Below are positions 26,914 to 34,160 of a DNA stretch of 36,471 nt, one piece after another. Numbering within the stretch: position 1 is the first letter of the stretch; each line of letters opens with the position of its first letter. The notes beneath the pieces are model-generated. The model was not told the origin of the DNA. It saw only the letters and a list, made by a program, of their open reading frames with translations, and made no database searches. This DNA comes from Rhodospirillales bacterium (lineage in GTDB: Bacteria > Pseudomonadota > Alphaproteobacteria > Acetobacterales > Acetobacteraceae), in NCBI GenBank assembly GCA_017304945.1, contig JAFKLG010000110.1:1-36471 (forward strand). Reading direction: 5' to 3'. Made by a program: the position numbers and the translations under genes.

Positions 26914-26963
26914 CGGGGAGGGCGGTCACGGGGATGCGGGAGTCGGAGGCTGGCGTAGGAGGG

Positions 26964-26977
26964 TTGGTCGGAGCGGC
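26964..26977. repeat. Direct repeat of the tRNA-Pro 3' end, distal copy (candidate att site)
   Basis: TTGGTCGGAGCGGC is identical to 27796-27809, where it forms the 3' end of tRNA-Pro (last T-stem bases, the whole 3' acceptor strand, discriminator and CCA, plus one base). Same orientation, 832 bp apart. No other part of a tRNA is recognisable beside this copy. This is the geometry left when an element integrates at a tRNA 3' end. Confidence 0.75.
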
Positions 26978-27092
26978 CTGGCGGCCTATGCGCGGCTCCT
27001 GAGAAGGCGCTCTGCGATCCACGCCCGAGCCGGCGGCTGGCCGCCGAACCATCGTTGCGTGATGACGAGGCGGCAATCCAGGATGGCGCGTG

Positions 27093-27430
27093 ATGCCCGC
27101 GCGACTCCCGAACGGTGACAAAGCGATCCTGGATATGCGGAAGCTGGAGGATTATTGCCTCAGCCCGTCGCATCCTCGCGGTCGCCACAAAGCGCGGGTG
27201 TTTCGGCACGCGCTTGGCCTGCAACAAGGGGATGCGACATGGCTAAGGGCCGAATTGCTCAAAGCTGCGGTCAGCGGCGACGCGGACGCGTTGCCTCTGA
27301 CGTCTGGGGGACACACTGGCAACTTGACGCCATCATCGGGCGACATCGGAAGCGGGCAGTGGTAAGAACATTGTGGATCGTGCGAACCGGCGAGGACCTG
27401 CCGCGCCTCGTCACATGCTGGGTGTTGTGA
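27093..27430 (+). pseudogene. DUF6883 protein gene broken by a frameshift
   Basis: The N-terminal half reads in one frame from the ATG at 27093: MPARLPNGDKAILDMRKLEDYC, then SPSHPRGRHKARVFRHALGL and ATWLRAELLKAAVSGDADA. The C-terminal half continues in another frame: SDVWGTHWQLDAII, then KRAVVRTLWIVRTGEDLPRLVTCWVL, ending with TGA at 27428-27430. Both halves match my memory of the roughly 110-residue DUF6883 family, whose members end in a WIVR-GED-PRLVTC-VL-like motif. The switch falls near 27280-27297, around GACGCGGACGCG, and fits a one-base deletion. Without the shift, the first frame stops at 27365. The stop overlaps the DUF4926 start as TGATG. Function of DUF6883 is not established; a small-module or toxin-like role is only a guess. 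Confidence 0.7.
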
Positions 27431-27660
27431 TGGGCCGACGGACACGCAATGACGCGCCATCGCTGCTGGATGTGGTGGCGTTGCTGAAGGACTTACCGGC
27501 ACATGGCCTGGCTCGTGGCCAGGTGGGCACTGCCGTCGAGCAACTTGACGACAAGGCCTGGCTCGTCGAGTTCAGCGACGACGAGGGGCGCGCCTATGCC
27601 GTCGCACCCTGCCAGGAAGCCAATCTGCTCGTTCTGCATTATGTGCCGGAGGCGGCCTAA
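27430..27660 (+). CDS. DUF4926 domain protein
   Basis: A 76-residue protein with SLLDVVALLKDLPAHGLARG, QVGTAVEQL, AWLVEFSDDEGRAYAVAP and LLVLHYVP, matching the DUF4926 family pattern over its full length. That family is a small beta-rich domain with an SH3-like look. The ATG overlaps the DUF6883 stop (TGATG), so translation was coupled; a GTG three bases earlier is also possible. DUF4926 genes are often found beside DUF6883 or other small genes, which suggests a two-gene module (established co-occurrence from memory; function is inference). Here it is intact while its partner is broken. Confidence 0.75.
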   Translation: MGRRTRNDAPSLLDVVALLKDLPAHGLARGQVGTAVEQLDDKAWLVEFSDDEGRAYAVAPCQEANLLVLHYVPEAA

Positions 27661-27795
27661 CAGGTCGTCTCCGAGATTCGCGACGTCTTGGCCGCCAAGC
27701 GAGCTATCCGCGTTGCTCTGACCGCACCGGAACAGGGCTGAACGCGAGCCATCCTGGGGTCCGAGGCGGTGCGGGGCAACAACGCGCGGCTTGAA
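27661..27795. other. Gap between DUF4926 and tRNA-Pro
   Basis: No gene is supported here. After the DUF4926 stop the same frame stays open for 26 codons (from CAGGTCGTC to TGA at 27739-27741), reading VVSEIRDVLAAKRAIRVAL in its middle. It may be the eroded tail of a longer ancestor or chance. Confidence 0.4.
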
Positions 27796-27809
27796 TTGGT
27801 CGGAGCGGC
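27796..27809. repeat. Direct repeat of the tRNA-Pro 3' end, copy within the tRNA gene
   Basis: TTGGTCGGAGCGGC, identical to 26964-26977 and in the same orientation. On the minus strand it reads through the acceptor strand and CCA of tRNA-Pro. Confidence 0.75.
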
Positions 27810-27873
27810 GGGATTCGAACCCACGACCCCCAGTCCCCCAGACTGATGCGCTACCAGGCTGCGCTACGCTCCG
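27797..27873 (-). tRNA. tRNA-Pro (anticodon GGG)
   Basis: Read on the minus strand, the acceptor stem CGGAGCG (27873-27867) pairs with CGCTCCG, and the discriminator A and an encoded CCA follow (to 27797). The D arm contains AGCCTGGTAGCGC. The anticodon arm is TCAGT-CTGGGGG-ACTGG, giving anticodon GGG. The T arm contains GTGGGTTCGAATCCCGC. Total 77 nt including CCA. Its 3' end is duplicated at 26964-26977. Confidence 0.97.
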
Positions 27874-27998
27874 ACCGTGGGGAGCGCCCGTTTACCAGCC
27901 GAACGCCCCCCCTGCAACGCCCCGTTTGCGTCGGACCGGCTTAACCAAATCCATACGCTTTCTGCAGGAAGGTGCCGCGCGCCGGGAGCCCACGCGCC

Positions 27999-28337
27999 AT
28001 GCCACCGCCGACCGACGACGTGAAGAACTGGATGAACATGTTCCGCTGGATCGTGAAGCTGATCCGGGACGAGTTCGAGGTGGACGAGGCCAAGCTCGTC
28101 CGCACCGCCCAGCTCGAAACGGATTGCGGGCTGGTGATCGAGCAGGTCGAGGCCGTGCTCGCCATGGTCTCCGAGAGTTTCGGCCTGCATTTCCCGCCGA
28201 GCACGCTGGATGAGGTGCTGGGGCTGGAGGAGCTTTGCATGCTCGCGAGCTGGATGAAGGGGCTCTACAAGCGGCCGCCCTTCATCTCCGACGCGTTCGA
28301 GGCGAGCTGTCGCGCCCTCAACCCCGGCTGTACCTGA
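27999..28337 (+). CDS. Small acyl-carrier-protein-like protein without the phosphopantetheine serine
   Basis: A 112-residue cytoplasmic protein. The ATG at 27999 has GGGAG about nine nt upstream; a GTG at 27972 would add nine residues. The middle (LETDCGLVIEQVEAVLAMVSESFGLHFPPSTLDEVLGLEELCMLASWM) can be laid over the acyl-carrier helix II-III region (LGADSL-x-x-VEL-x-x-x-EE-x-FG). The attachment Ser of DSL would be Gly in CGL. This resembles the DUF1493-type degenerate carriers, though I am not certain of the family. The first 30 residues (NWMNMFRWIVKLIRDEF) form an amphipathic helix. It stands alone between tRNA-Pro and a DNA methyltransferase. Role unknown. Confidence 0.6.
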   Translation: MPPPTDDVKNWMNMFRWIVKLIRDEFEVDEAKLVRTAQLETDCGLVIEQVEAVLAMVSESFGLHFPPSTLDEVLGLEELCMLASWMKGLYKRPPFISDAFEASCRALNPGCT

Positions 28338-28462
28338 CCGTCCGGCACGGCGCGTGCCCCGCGGCCGCCACGCGGGTGGGAGCGGGCGTCCCGCGCTCCT
28401 CCTGGCCAGCGCGCGGCGGAGATCGGGTAGACTGACGGCGAATCGCACGCGCGGGGGAGTGC

Positions 28463-29734
28463 ATGCCGGACGGTGTGGCCCATCGACTGCCAGTTGCCGC
28501 GCCGGAGCCGCGCCTTCCCGCGACGCCGGCCGTCGCCGGCGGCCTCGACGGCGCCGGCCTGCTCGCCGCGCTGGCGCGGTTCACCTTCGACGGCCAGCCG
28601 ACCGAAACCCACACGCAGGCGGGCCTGCGCATCTTCGTCAACGCGTTCTGGACCTCCCGCCAGCGCGAGGCTCACAGCCTGCACGAGATCAGCTACCGCG
28701 CCTGCTTCAAGCCGCAACTGCCGGGCTTCTTCATCGAGCGGCTGACCACGCCGAACCAGACCGTCTACGACCCGTTCGCCGGCCGCGGGACCACGCTGGT
28801 GCAGGCGGCGCTGATGGGCCGCCGACCCGCGGGAACCGACGTGAACCCGCTCAGCGCCATGCTGACCGCGCCGCGGCTCGATCCACCCGACCTGGCGGCG
28901 GTGGCGGCGCGGCTCGCCGCGCTCGACTGGCGCGATCCGGGGGCGGACGCGGACGAGCCGGATCTCTCCGTCTTCTACCATCCGGCCACGCGCGGCTGCC
29001 TGCGCGCGCTCCGGCGCTGGCTGCGCGATCGCGGCGAAGCGGGGCGGCTGGATCCGGTGGATGCCTGGATCCGGATGGTCGCGCTGAACCGGCTGACCGG
29101 GCATTCGCCGGGGTTCTTCTCGGTCTACACGATGCCGCCCAACCAGGCGGTCTCGATCGACTCGCAGCGCAAGATCAACGCCCTGCGCGGCCAGGTGCCG
29201 CCGCCGCGCGACGTGCCGGCGCTGATCCTGCGCAAGAGCCGCGCGCTGCTCGCCGACGGGCCGCCGCCTGTGCACCCGCCCGCGCTGCTGGCCACCGGCC
29301 CCGCCGACCAGGCGCCGTTCGGCGCGGCGTCGGTGGACCTGCTGGTGACCTCGCCGCCATTTCTCGACGTGGTGGATTACCGGGGCGACAACTGGCTGCG
29401 CTGCTGGTTCGCCGGCATCGACCCGAACGCCGTGGCGATCGACTGCCACCACGGCGTCTCGGCGTGGGAGGCGTTCGTGCGCCGCAGCTTCACCCGGTTC
29501 GCCACCCAGCTCCGCCCCGGCGCCATCGCCGCGTTCGAGGTGGGGGAGGTGCGCGGCGGCTCCGTGCTGCTCGAGCACCACGTCGCCGCCGCCGTCGCCG
29601 GCCTGCCCTTCACCCTTCTCGGCGTCATGGTGAACCGCCAGGCATTCACCAAGACGGCGAATTGCTGGGGCGTGGACAACAACCGGCGCGGCACCAACAC
29701 CAATCGGATCGTGTTGCTCGAACGCCAGGGCTGA
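28463..29734 (+). CDS. DNA methyltransferase (amino-methyltransferase type), apparently solitary
   Basis: A 423-residue SAM-dependent methyltransferase, predicted to methylate exocyclic amines of adenine (N6) or cytosine (N4). Motif I-like DPFAGRGTTLVQAALMGR is at residues 103-120, followed by the acidic strand AGTDVNPLSAML. The catalytic motif IV is VTSPPF (295-300). So the SAM-binding motif precedes the catalytic motif, the opposite order to the common beta class (TSPPY before DPF-x-GSGTT). Between them is an insertion of about 150 residues that could hold the target-recognition region. The C-terminus has FTKTANCWGVDNNRRGTNTNR. GGGGGAG precedes the ATG. No restriction endonuclease, helicase or specificity subunit is within reach. 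Confidence 0.82.
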   Translation: MPDGVAHRLPVAAPEPRLPATPAVAGGLDGAGLLAALARFTFDGQPTETHTQAGLRIFVNAFWTSRQREAHSLHEISYRACFKPQLPGFFIERLTTPNQTVYDPFAGRGTTLVQAALMGRRPAGTDVNPLSAMLTAPRLDPPDLAAVAARLAALDWRDPGADADEPDLSVFYHPATRGCLRALRRWLRDRGEAGRLDPVDAWIRMVALNRLTGHSPGFFSVYTMPPNQAVSIDSQRKINALRGQVPPPRDVPALILRKSRALLADGPPPVHPPALLATGPADQAPFGAASVDLLVTSPPFLDVVDYRGDNWLRCWFAGIDPNAVAIDCHHGVSAWEAFVRRSFTRFATQLRPGAIAAFEVGEVRGGSVLLEHHVAAAVAGLPFTLLGVMVNRQAFTKTANCWGVDNNRRGTNTNRIVLLERQG

Positions 29735-29785
29735 GACCGGGGCGCTGCCTCGCGGGTCGGGATCCCACGCCGGGATGGGCGTCGC

Positions 29786-31339
29786 TCAGTGCGCCTCCGC
29801 GCCACCCGCCAGCGATGGCTTGGCCAGGAAGAAGGCCAGCGGCAGGGCCAGGAAATAGGTGAGTGCCATCAGCAGCAGCACGTCGTTGTAGCTCAGCGTC
29901 AGCGCCTGCTGGTTCACCATGGTGGCGATCCGCCGCAGCGCCGCGAGGCCGGCGGCCTCGCCATGCGCCGGCGTCATCGCCATGGTCATCGTGTCCAGGA
30001 ACCGCATCGCGCCGGCCCGCGCCCAGGTCACCTGCTCCTGCAGATGCAGCGTGTGGTGCGCCAGCCGGTCGGTGACCACCGTGTTGATCAGCGCCAGCCC
30101 GAACGCGCCGCCCAAATTGCGCATCAGGTTGTAGAGCCCCGAGGCGTTCTTCAGTGCCTGGGGTGGCAGCCTGCCGAGCGCGATCTGGTTCACCGGCAGC
30201 ATCACGAACATCATGGCGAAGCCGCGCAGCGCCTGCGGGCCGAAGAGCTCCCAGAACGCCGACTCCACCGTCAGGCGGGACAGCCACCAGATCCCGGTGC
30301 CGAACAGCGCGAGCCCGATCGCGAGCATCAGCCGCAGGTCCATCTTGCGCGCGAGCATGCCGGCGACCGGGGCGGAGAGGAACATCGCCGCCCCGGTCAC
30401 GAACATGGTCTCGCCGATCTGCAGGCTGTTGTAGCCACGCACGCGGCCGAGGAAGAGCGGCACCAGGTAGACCGATCCATAGAGGCCGATGCCCAGGATG
30501 AAGCTGTAGAGCGAGCCCGCCGAGAAGTTCAGGTCGCGGAAGGCGCGCAGCTCCACCAGAGGGTCGGGCCGGGTCAGCATGCGCCAGAAGAACAGCGTCC
30601 CGGCGATGGCGGAGATCACGCCGCACCAGGCGATGGTCTCGTCGGCGAACCAGTCCCAGCGATTGCCTTCCTCCAGCACGTATTCCAGCGCGCCCAGGAA
30701 CAGCGCCATCAGCACGAGGCCGGTGAGATCGAAGTTGCGCCGCAGCGACCAGTCGGGCCGGTCGATGTCGAGCCAGGACCAGACCGCCACCGCGACGGCC
30801 GCGCCCACCGGCACGTTGATCAGGAACAGCCAGTGCCAGGACAGGCGTTCGGTGAGCCAGCCGCCCAGCGTCGGCCCGATCGTCGGCGCGAGCGTCGCGG
30901 TCAGCCCGATCAGCACCGAGATCTGCGCGCGGCGGCTGCCGGGGAACAGCAGGAAGGAGGTCGCGAACACGGTCGGGATCATCGCCCCGCCGATGAAGCC
31001 CTGGGCGGCGCGGAACACCACCATCTCGCTCAGCGAGGACGCGCCGGCGCAGGCCAGCGAGAACAGCGTGAACCCGACCGCGCTGATGACGAACAGGACG
31101 CGGGTGGAGAGCAGGCGCGACAGCCAGCCCGAGAGCGGGATCATGACGATCTCGGCGATCAGGTAGCTGGTCTGCACCCAGGCGGCTTCATCGGGGCTCG
31201 CCGCCAGCCCGGCCTGGATGTCGCTGATCGAGGCGCTGACGATCTGGATGTCCAGGATCGCCATGAACATGCCGACCACCATCGACATGAAGCCGGCCCA
31301 TTCGCGCCAGCTCAGCTTGCGTTCGGCCGCGGCACTCAC
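29786..31339 (-). CDS. emrB: EmrB/QacA-family MFS multidrug efflux pump (DHA2)
   Basis: A 517-residue, 14-helix inner-membrane proton antiporter. The GTG start at 31339 overlaps the emrA stop as GTGA; the longer open frame upstream is antisense to nothing but overlaps emrA and is spurious. The first helix carries MAILDIQIVSASISDIQ (motif D1 region, LDxTIVNVALP-like), then AWVQTSYLIAEIVMIPLSGWLSRLLSTR (motif A) and ATLAPTIGPTLGGWLTERLSWHWLFLINVPVG (motif C), all characteristic of EmrB. It works with the EmrA adaptor, and a TolC-type outer-membrane channel must come from elsewhere. Its 3' end faces the methyltransferase across 51 bp. Confidence 0.94.
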   Translation of the reverse strand: MSAAAERKLSWREWAGFMSMVVGMFMAILDIQIVSASISDIQAGLAASPDEAAWVQTSYLIAEIVMIPLSGWLSRLLSTRVLFVISAVGFTLFSLACAGASSLSEMVVFRAAQGFIGGAMIPTVFATSFLLFPGSRRAQISVLIGLTATLAPTIGPTLGGWLTERLSWHWLFLINVPVGAAVAVAVWSWLDIDRPDWSLRRNFDLTGLVLMALFLGALEYVLEEGNRWDWFADETIAWCGVISAIAGTLFFWRMLTRPDPLVELRAFRDLNFSAGSLYSFILGIGLYGSVYLVPLFLGRVRGYNSLQIGETMFVTGAAMFLSAPVAGMLARKMDLRLMLAIGLALFGTGIWWLSRLTVESAFWELFGPQALRGFAMMFVMLPVNQIALGRLPPQALKNASGLYNLMRNLGGAFGLALINTVVTDRLAHHTLHLQEQVTWARAGAMRFLDTMTMAMTPAHGEAAGLAALRRIATMVNQQALTLSYNDVLLLMALTYFLALPLAFFLAKPSLAGGAEAH

Positions 31340-32526
31340 GGGACGAGCCGCGCGAGGCGGATGGCGGCGGCGCCGAACAGGCCGGCGCGCTCCGCGTCGG
31401 CCCCGCGCGTGTCGACCTCGGCGGTGACCGACAGGCCGGCGCGCAGCCAGCCGGACGCGGCCGCCTGGTCCGGGTCGATGACGATCTTCACCGGCACCCG
31501 CTGCACCACCTTGGTGAAGTTGCCGGTGGCGTTCTCCGGCGGCAGCAGGCTGAACAGGGCGCCTGTCGCGGGGGCGAGGCTGTCGATCCGGCCATCCACC
31601 GCTGCATCCGGATCGATGTCCGGCGTGAGCCGCACCTTCATGCCCTGCCGCATGTGGCGAAGCTGGGTTTCCTTGAAGTTGGCGATGACGAACAGCCGCT
31701 CGCGGGTGGGGGCGATGGCGATCACCTGGGTACCGGGCGCCACGCGCTGGCCGAGTTCCGCGGAGCGGTTGCCCGCCACGCCGTCGAACGGCGCCTTGAT
31801 CGTGGTGTAGGCGAGCGCGTTCTCCGCCAGCACCACGGCGGCGCGCATGTTGGCGGCCCGCGCGACCGCCTGCGCGGCCTGGGCCTGCAGCACCGCGAGC
31901 TGCTGTTCGGCCGCCGCCTTCTGCGCCACCGCCGAGGTCACCGCCGCCGCCGCCTTGCGCGAGTCGGCGATGGCGAGGTCGTTGGCCTGCTTGCTGGTCC
32001 AGCCATTCGCCGCCAGGGACGCGGCGCGCGTGGCGTCCGCCCCGGCGCGGGTCTGTTCCGCCTGGGCCTGGTCGATCCCCGCCTGCATGGCGGCGATGGT
32101 CGAGCGCTGCTGGGCGATCTGGCGCGTCGCGGTCTCCACCGCCGCCTCGGCTTCGGCCGCCGAGGCCCGCGCCTGGTCGAGCCGCGCCTGATAGTCGGCC
32201 GGATCGAGCTGGATCAGCGTGTCGCCGGCGCGGACCACCTGGTTGTCGGCCACCGCGATCGCCTGGACCTGGCCCTCGACGCGCGGCGAGAGCACCGCGA
32301 TGTCGCCCTGCACATAGGCATTGTCGGTGCTCTCGATCCAGCGGCCTTCCTCGAGCCACCAGGCGCCGGTCACCACCAGCCCGGCCACCACCACGATCGC
32401 CGCCAGCGGGCGCAGCCAGCGCCGCAGGTGGCGCCGCGCGCCGGGCGTGGATCGCGGTTCGGGCGCAGCGCGGGCGGACTGCGCGGGCTCGACCGCGATG
32501 GCGGGCTTTTCGGACACGGCGTTCAT
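31336..32526 (-). CDS. emrA: EmrA/HlyD-family membrane fusion protein
   Basis: A 396-residue periplasmic adaptor linking the EmrB pump to an outer-membrane channel. It has one N-terminal membrane anchor (LRPLAAIVVVAGLVVTGAWW), then the biotinyl-lipoyl-like STDNAYVQGDIAVLSPRVEGQVQ, where TDNAYV is a signature of EmrA proteins. A long Ala/Gln-rich coiled coil spans about residues 115-235, then APFDGVAGNRSAELGQRVAPG and a beta-barrel. CAGGGAG precedes the start. It is the first gene of emrAB and faces tetR, with two identical operator sequences between. Confidence 0.94.
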   Translation of the reverse strand: MNAVSEKPAIAVEPAQSARAAPEPRSTPGARRHLRRWLRPLAAIVVVAGLVVTGAWWLEEGRWIESTDNAYVQGDIAVLSPRVEGQVQAIAVADNQVVRAGDTLIQLDPADYQARLDQARASAAEAEAAVETATRQIAQQRSTIAAMQAGIDQAQAEQTRAGADATRAASLAANGWTSKQANDLAIADSRKAAAAVTSAVAQKAAAEQQLAVLQAQAAQAVARAANMRAAVVLAENALAYTTIKAPFDGVAGNRSAELGQRVAPGTQVIAIAPTRERLFVIANFKETQLRHMRQGMKVRLTPDIDPDAAVDGRIDSLAPATGALFSLLPPENATGNFTKVVQRVPVKIVIDPDQAAASGWLRAGLSVTAEVDTRGADAERAGLFGAAAIRLARLVP

Positions 32527-32538
32527 GCGAGCTCCCTG

Positions 32539-32555
32539 AACTGAACGGTTCAGTC
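32539..32555. promoter_or_regulatory. TetR-type operator, emrA-proximal copy
   Basis: AACTGAACGGTTCAGTC contains the perfect palindrome ACTGAAC-G-GTTCAGT (32540-32554). It lies 13 bp before the emrA start, next to the ribosome-binding site. An identical 17-mer is at 32596-32612, 57 bp away centre to centre. Confidence 0.85.
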
Positions 32556-32595
32556 GTCGGGCAGGATGGCCGGCGACGCGCGGGCCGTCAAGGTA

Positions 32596-32612
32596 AACTG
32601 AACGGTTCAGTC
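32596..32612. promoter_or_regulatory. TetR-type operator, tetR-proximal copy
   Basis: Second identical copy of AACTGAACGGTTCAGTC (palindrome 32597-32611). On the minus strand a TTGACG hexamer (a possible emrA -35) directly follows it toward emrA, so binding here would block emrAB initiation. Paired with the other copy, it suggests cooperative repression of both directions by the adjacent TetR protein. Confidence 0.85.
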
Positions 32613-32653
32613 ATTGCTTGCGATCAGCCGCGTCCTGCGGCATTCCTGTCCGC

Positions 32654-33283
32654 ATGACCGAGTCGACCGCCCCCGTTCTTCACGAGACGGAGTCGCCCAA
32701 GCGCCACGACATCCTCGCCGCGGCCGGCATGCTGTTCATGCAACTGGGCTACGGCGCCACCAGCGTCGATGCGATCGCGCGCGCGGCCCTGGTCTCCAAG
32801 GCGACGCTGTATGCGCATTTCCCCTCCAAGGAGGCGCTGTTCGCCACCATCATCGACGATGCGTGCCGGACCAGCCTGGCCGCACCCATCCTGCTGCCGG
32901 AGGACGACCCGGACGTCGCGCGCGTGCTGCGCACGCTGGGCGACCAGATGCTGCGGTTCATCCTCGAGGGACGGGCGCTCGCCATCCATCGCGTCGTGAT
33001 CGCCGAGGCGGCGCGGTTCCCCGAATTGGGGCGTGCCTTCTGGGAGAACGGTCCCGGCCGGCTGCGCCAGGCGCTGTCGGCCTGGATGCAGCGTCAACAG
33101 GATGCCGGTCGCCTGCGGCGCGTGGATGCCGGTCTCGCCGCGGACCAGTTCCTCGGCCTGCTGCGATCGGGGGGGCACGTGCGCGCGACACTCGGCCTGC
33201 CGCCGCCGACCGAGGCCGAGATCGACCGGACCGTCCAGGCCGCGGTCGACACCTTCCTACGCGCCTTCGCGCCCACCGGTTGA
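32654..33283 (+). CDS. TetR/AcrR-family transcriptional regulator
   Basis: A 209-residue repressor divergent from emrAB. The N-terminal HTH is KRHDILAAAGMLFMQLGYGATSVDAIARAALVSKATLYAHFPSKEALFATII, a textbook TetR_N domain. The C-terminal ligand domain contains RALAIHRVVIAEAARFPELGRAFWENGP, typical of the AcrR C-terminal group that controls efflux pumps. The ATG at 32654 was chosen over the TTG at 32618, because the extra residues add nothing recognisable and the TTG sits next to the operator. The last codons (FAPTG-stop) are the first unit of a 35-bp tandem array. Confidence 0.93.
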   Translation: MTESTAPVLHETESPKRHDILAAAGMLFMQLGYGATSVDAIARAALVSKATLYAHFPSKEALFATIIDDACRTSLAAPILLPEDDPDVARVLRTLGDQMLRFILEGRALAIHRVVIAEAARFPELGRAFWENGPGRLRQALSAWMQRQQDAGRLRRVDAGLAADQFLGLLRSGGHVRATLGLPPPTEAEIDRTVQAAVDTFLRAFAPTG

Positions 33284-33360
33284 CCGCGGCCCTGGGCGCG
33301 TTCGCGCCGACCGGTTGACCGCGGTCCTGCACGCAGCCGCGCCCACCGGTTGACTGCGGC
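33266..33360 (+). repeat. 35-bp tandem array anchored on the tetR stop codon
   Basis: Unit one (33266-33300) includes the tetR end and its TGA at 33281. Unit two (33301-33335) repeats it as TTCGCGCCGACCGGTTGACC with TGA at 33316. Unit three (33336-33360, partial) has TGA at 33351. The 35-bp period puts the three TGA codons in all three frames. The constant core is ACCGGTTGAC. Confidence 0.92.
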
Positions 33361-33404
33361 GACGGGGCTGTCCAGCGTGCCGTCCAGGCGGGCAGGAGAG
33401 CAGG

Positions 33405-34160
33405 ATGAACATTCGCTTCGACGGCAAGACGGTCGCGGTCACCGGCGCCGGCCACGGGTTCGGCCGAGCGATCGCGCAGAGCTTCGCGCATCTGGGCGCG
33501 CGGGTGTTCGCGACCGACCTCTCGGCCGAGGCGCTGGCGGAGACCGCGGCGCCGGGCGGCATCATGGTGAAGGTGGTCGATCTGCGCGACCGGGCCGCCG
33601 GCGCCGCCTGGATCCGCCAGATCGAGCAGCAGACCGGCGGCGCGATCGACGTGCTGGTGAACAATGCGGGGGGCGTCGCGGGGCAGGGGCCGGTGCCGCT
33701 CGAGGACGTCTCCGACGCCGACTGGAACGTCATATTCGACATCAACGTGAATGCGGCCTTCACGCTGTGCCGCGCCGCGGCGCCGGCGATGAAGCAAGCT
33801 GGCAGCGGCCGCATCGTCAACATCAGTTCGGGGGCGGGCCTGCAGTCATCGCTGACCGGCATCCAGGCCTATTGCAGCGCCAAGCACGCGGTGGTCGGCC
33901 TGACCCGGCAGCTCGCGCATGAGCTGGGGGCGTTCGGCATCACCGTGAACTCCGTCGCACCTGGTTTCATCCGCACCAATGCCGCGACCGAGGCGCAATG
34001 GGCGAGCTACGGCCCGGACGGGCAGAAGGCGCTGGTGGAGCGCATCGCGCTCAAGCACCTGGGCAGCGCGCAGGACATCGCGAACGCGGTGATCTTCTTC
34101 GCCTCCGACCTCGCCGGGTTCGTCAACGGGCAGATCCTGCAGGTGGATGGCGGGCGCTGA
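33405..34160 (+). CDS. SDR-family dehydrogenase (3-oxoacyl reductase-like)
   Basis: A 251-residue classical SDR. It has TGAGHGFGRAIA (cofactor loop), ATDLS with Asp at the end of the second strand suggesting NAD(H) preference, VNNAGG, the catalytic Ser region NISSGAG, and YCSAK. The C-terminus, VIFFASDLAGFVNGQILQVDGG, is the standard family ending. AGGAGAGCAGG stands directly before the ATG. It is followed, 276 bp later, by an MHS transporter on the same strand. The pair could form an uptake and oxidation unit for one organic acid or sugar (inference). Substrate unknown. Confidence 0.92.
   Translation: MNIRFDGKTVAVTGAGHGFGRAIAQSFAHLGARVFATDLSAEALAETAAPGGIMVKVVDLRDRAAGAAWIRQIEQQTGGAIDVLVNNAGGVAGQGPVPLEDVSDADWNVIFDINVNAAFTLCRAAAPAMKQAGSGRIVNISSGAGLQSSLTGIQAYCSAKHAVVGLTRQLAHELGAFGITVNSVAPGFIRTNAATEAQWASYGPDGQKALVERIALKHLGSAQDIANAVIFFASDLAGFVNGQILQVDGGR

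Noticed and set aside
27270..27300. Programmed frameshift in the DUF6883 gene
   Set aside because: No slippery heptamer followed by a stable structure is evident; a simple one-base deletion or sequencing error explains it better.
31340..32359. An N-terminal extension of about 340 residues on the emrB frame
   Set aside because: It overlaps emrA on the same strand in another frame and has the Arg/Gly-rich look of a shadow; GTGA coupling at 31339 explains the real start.
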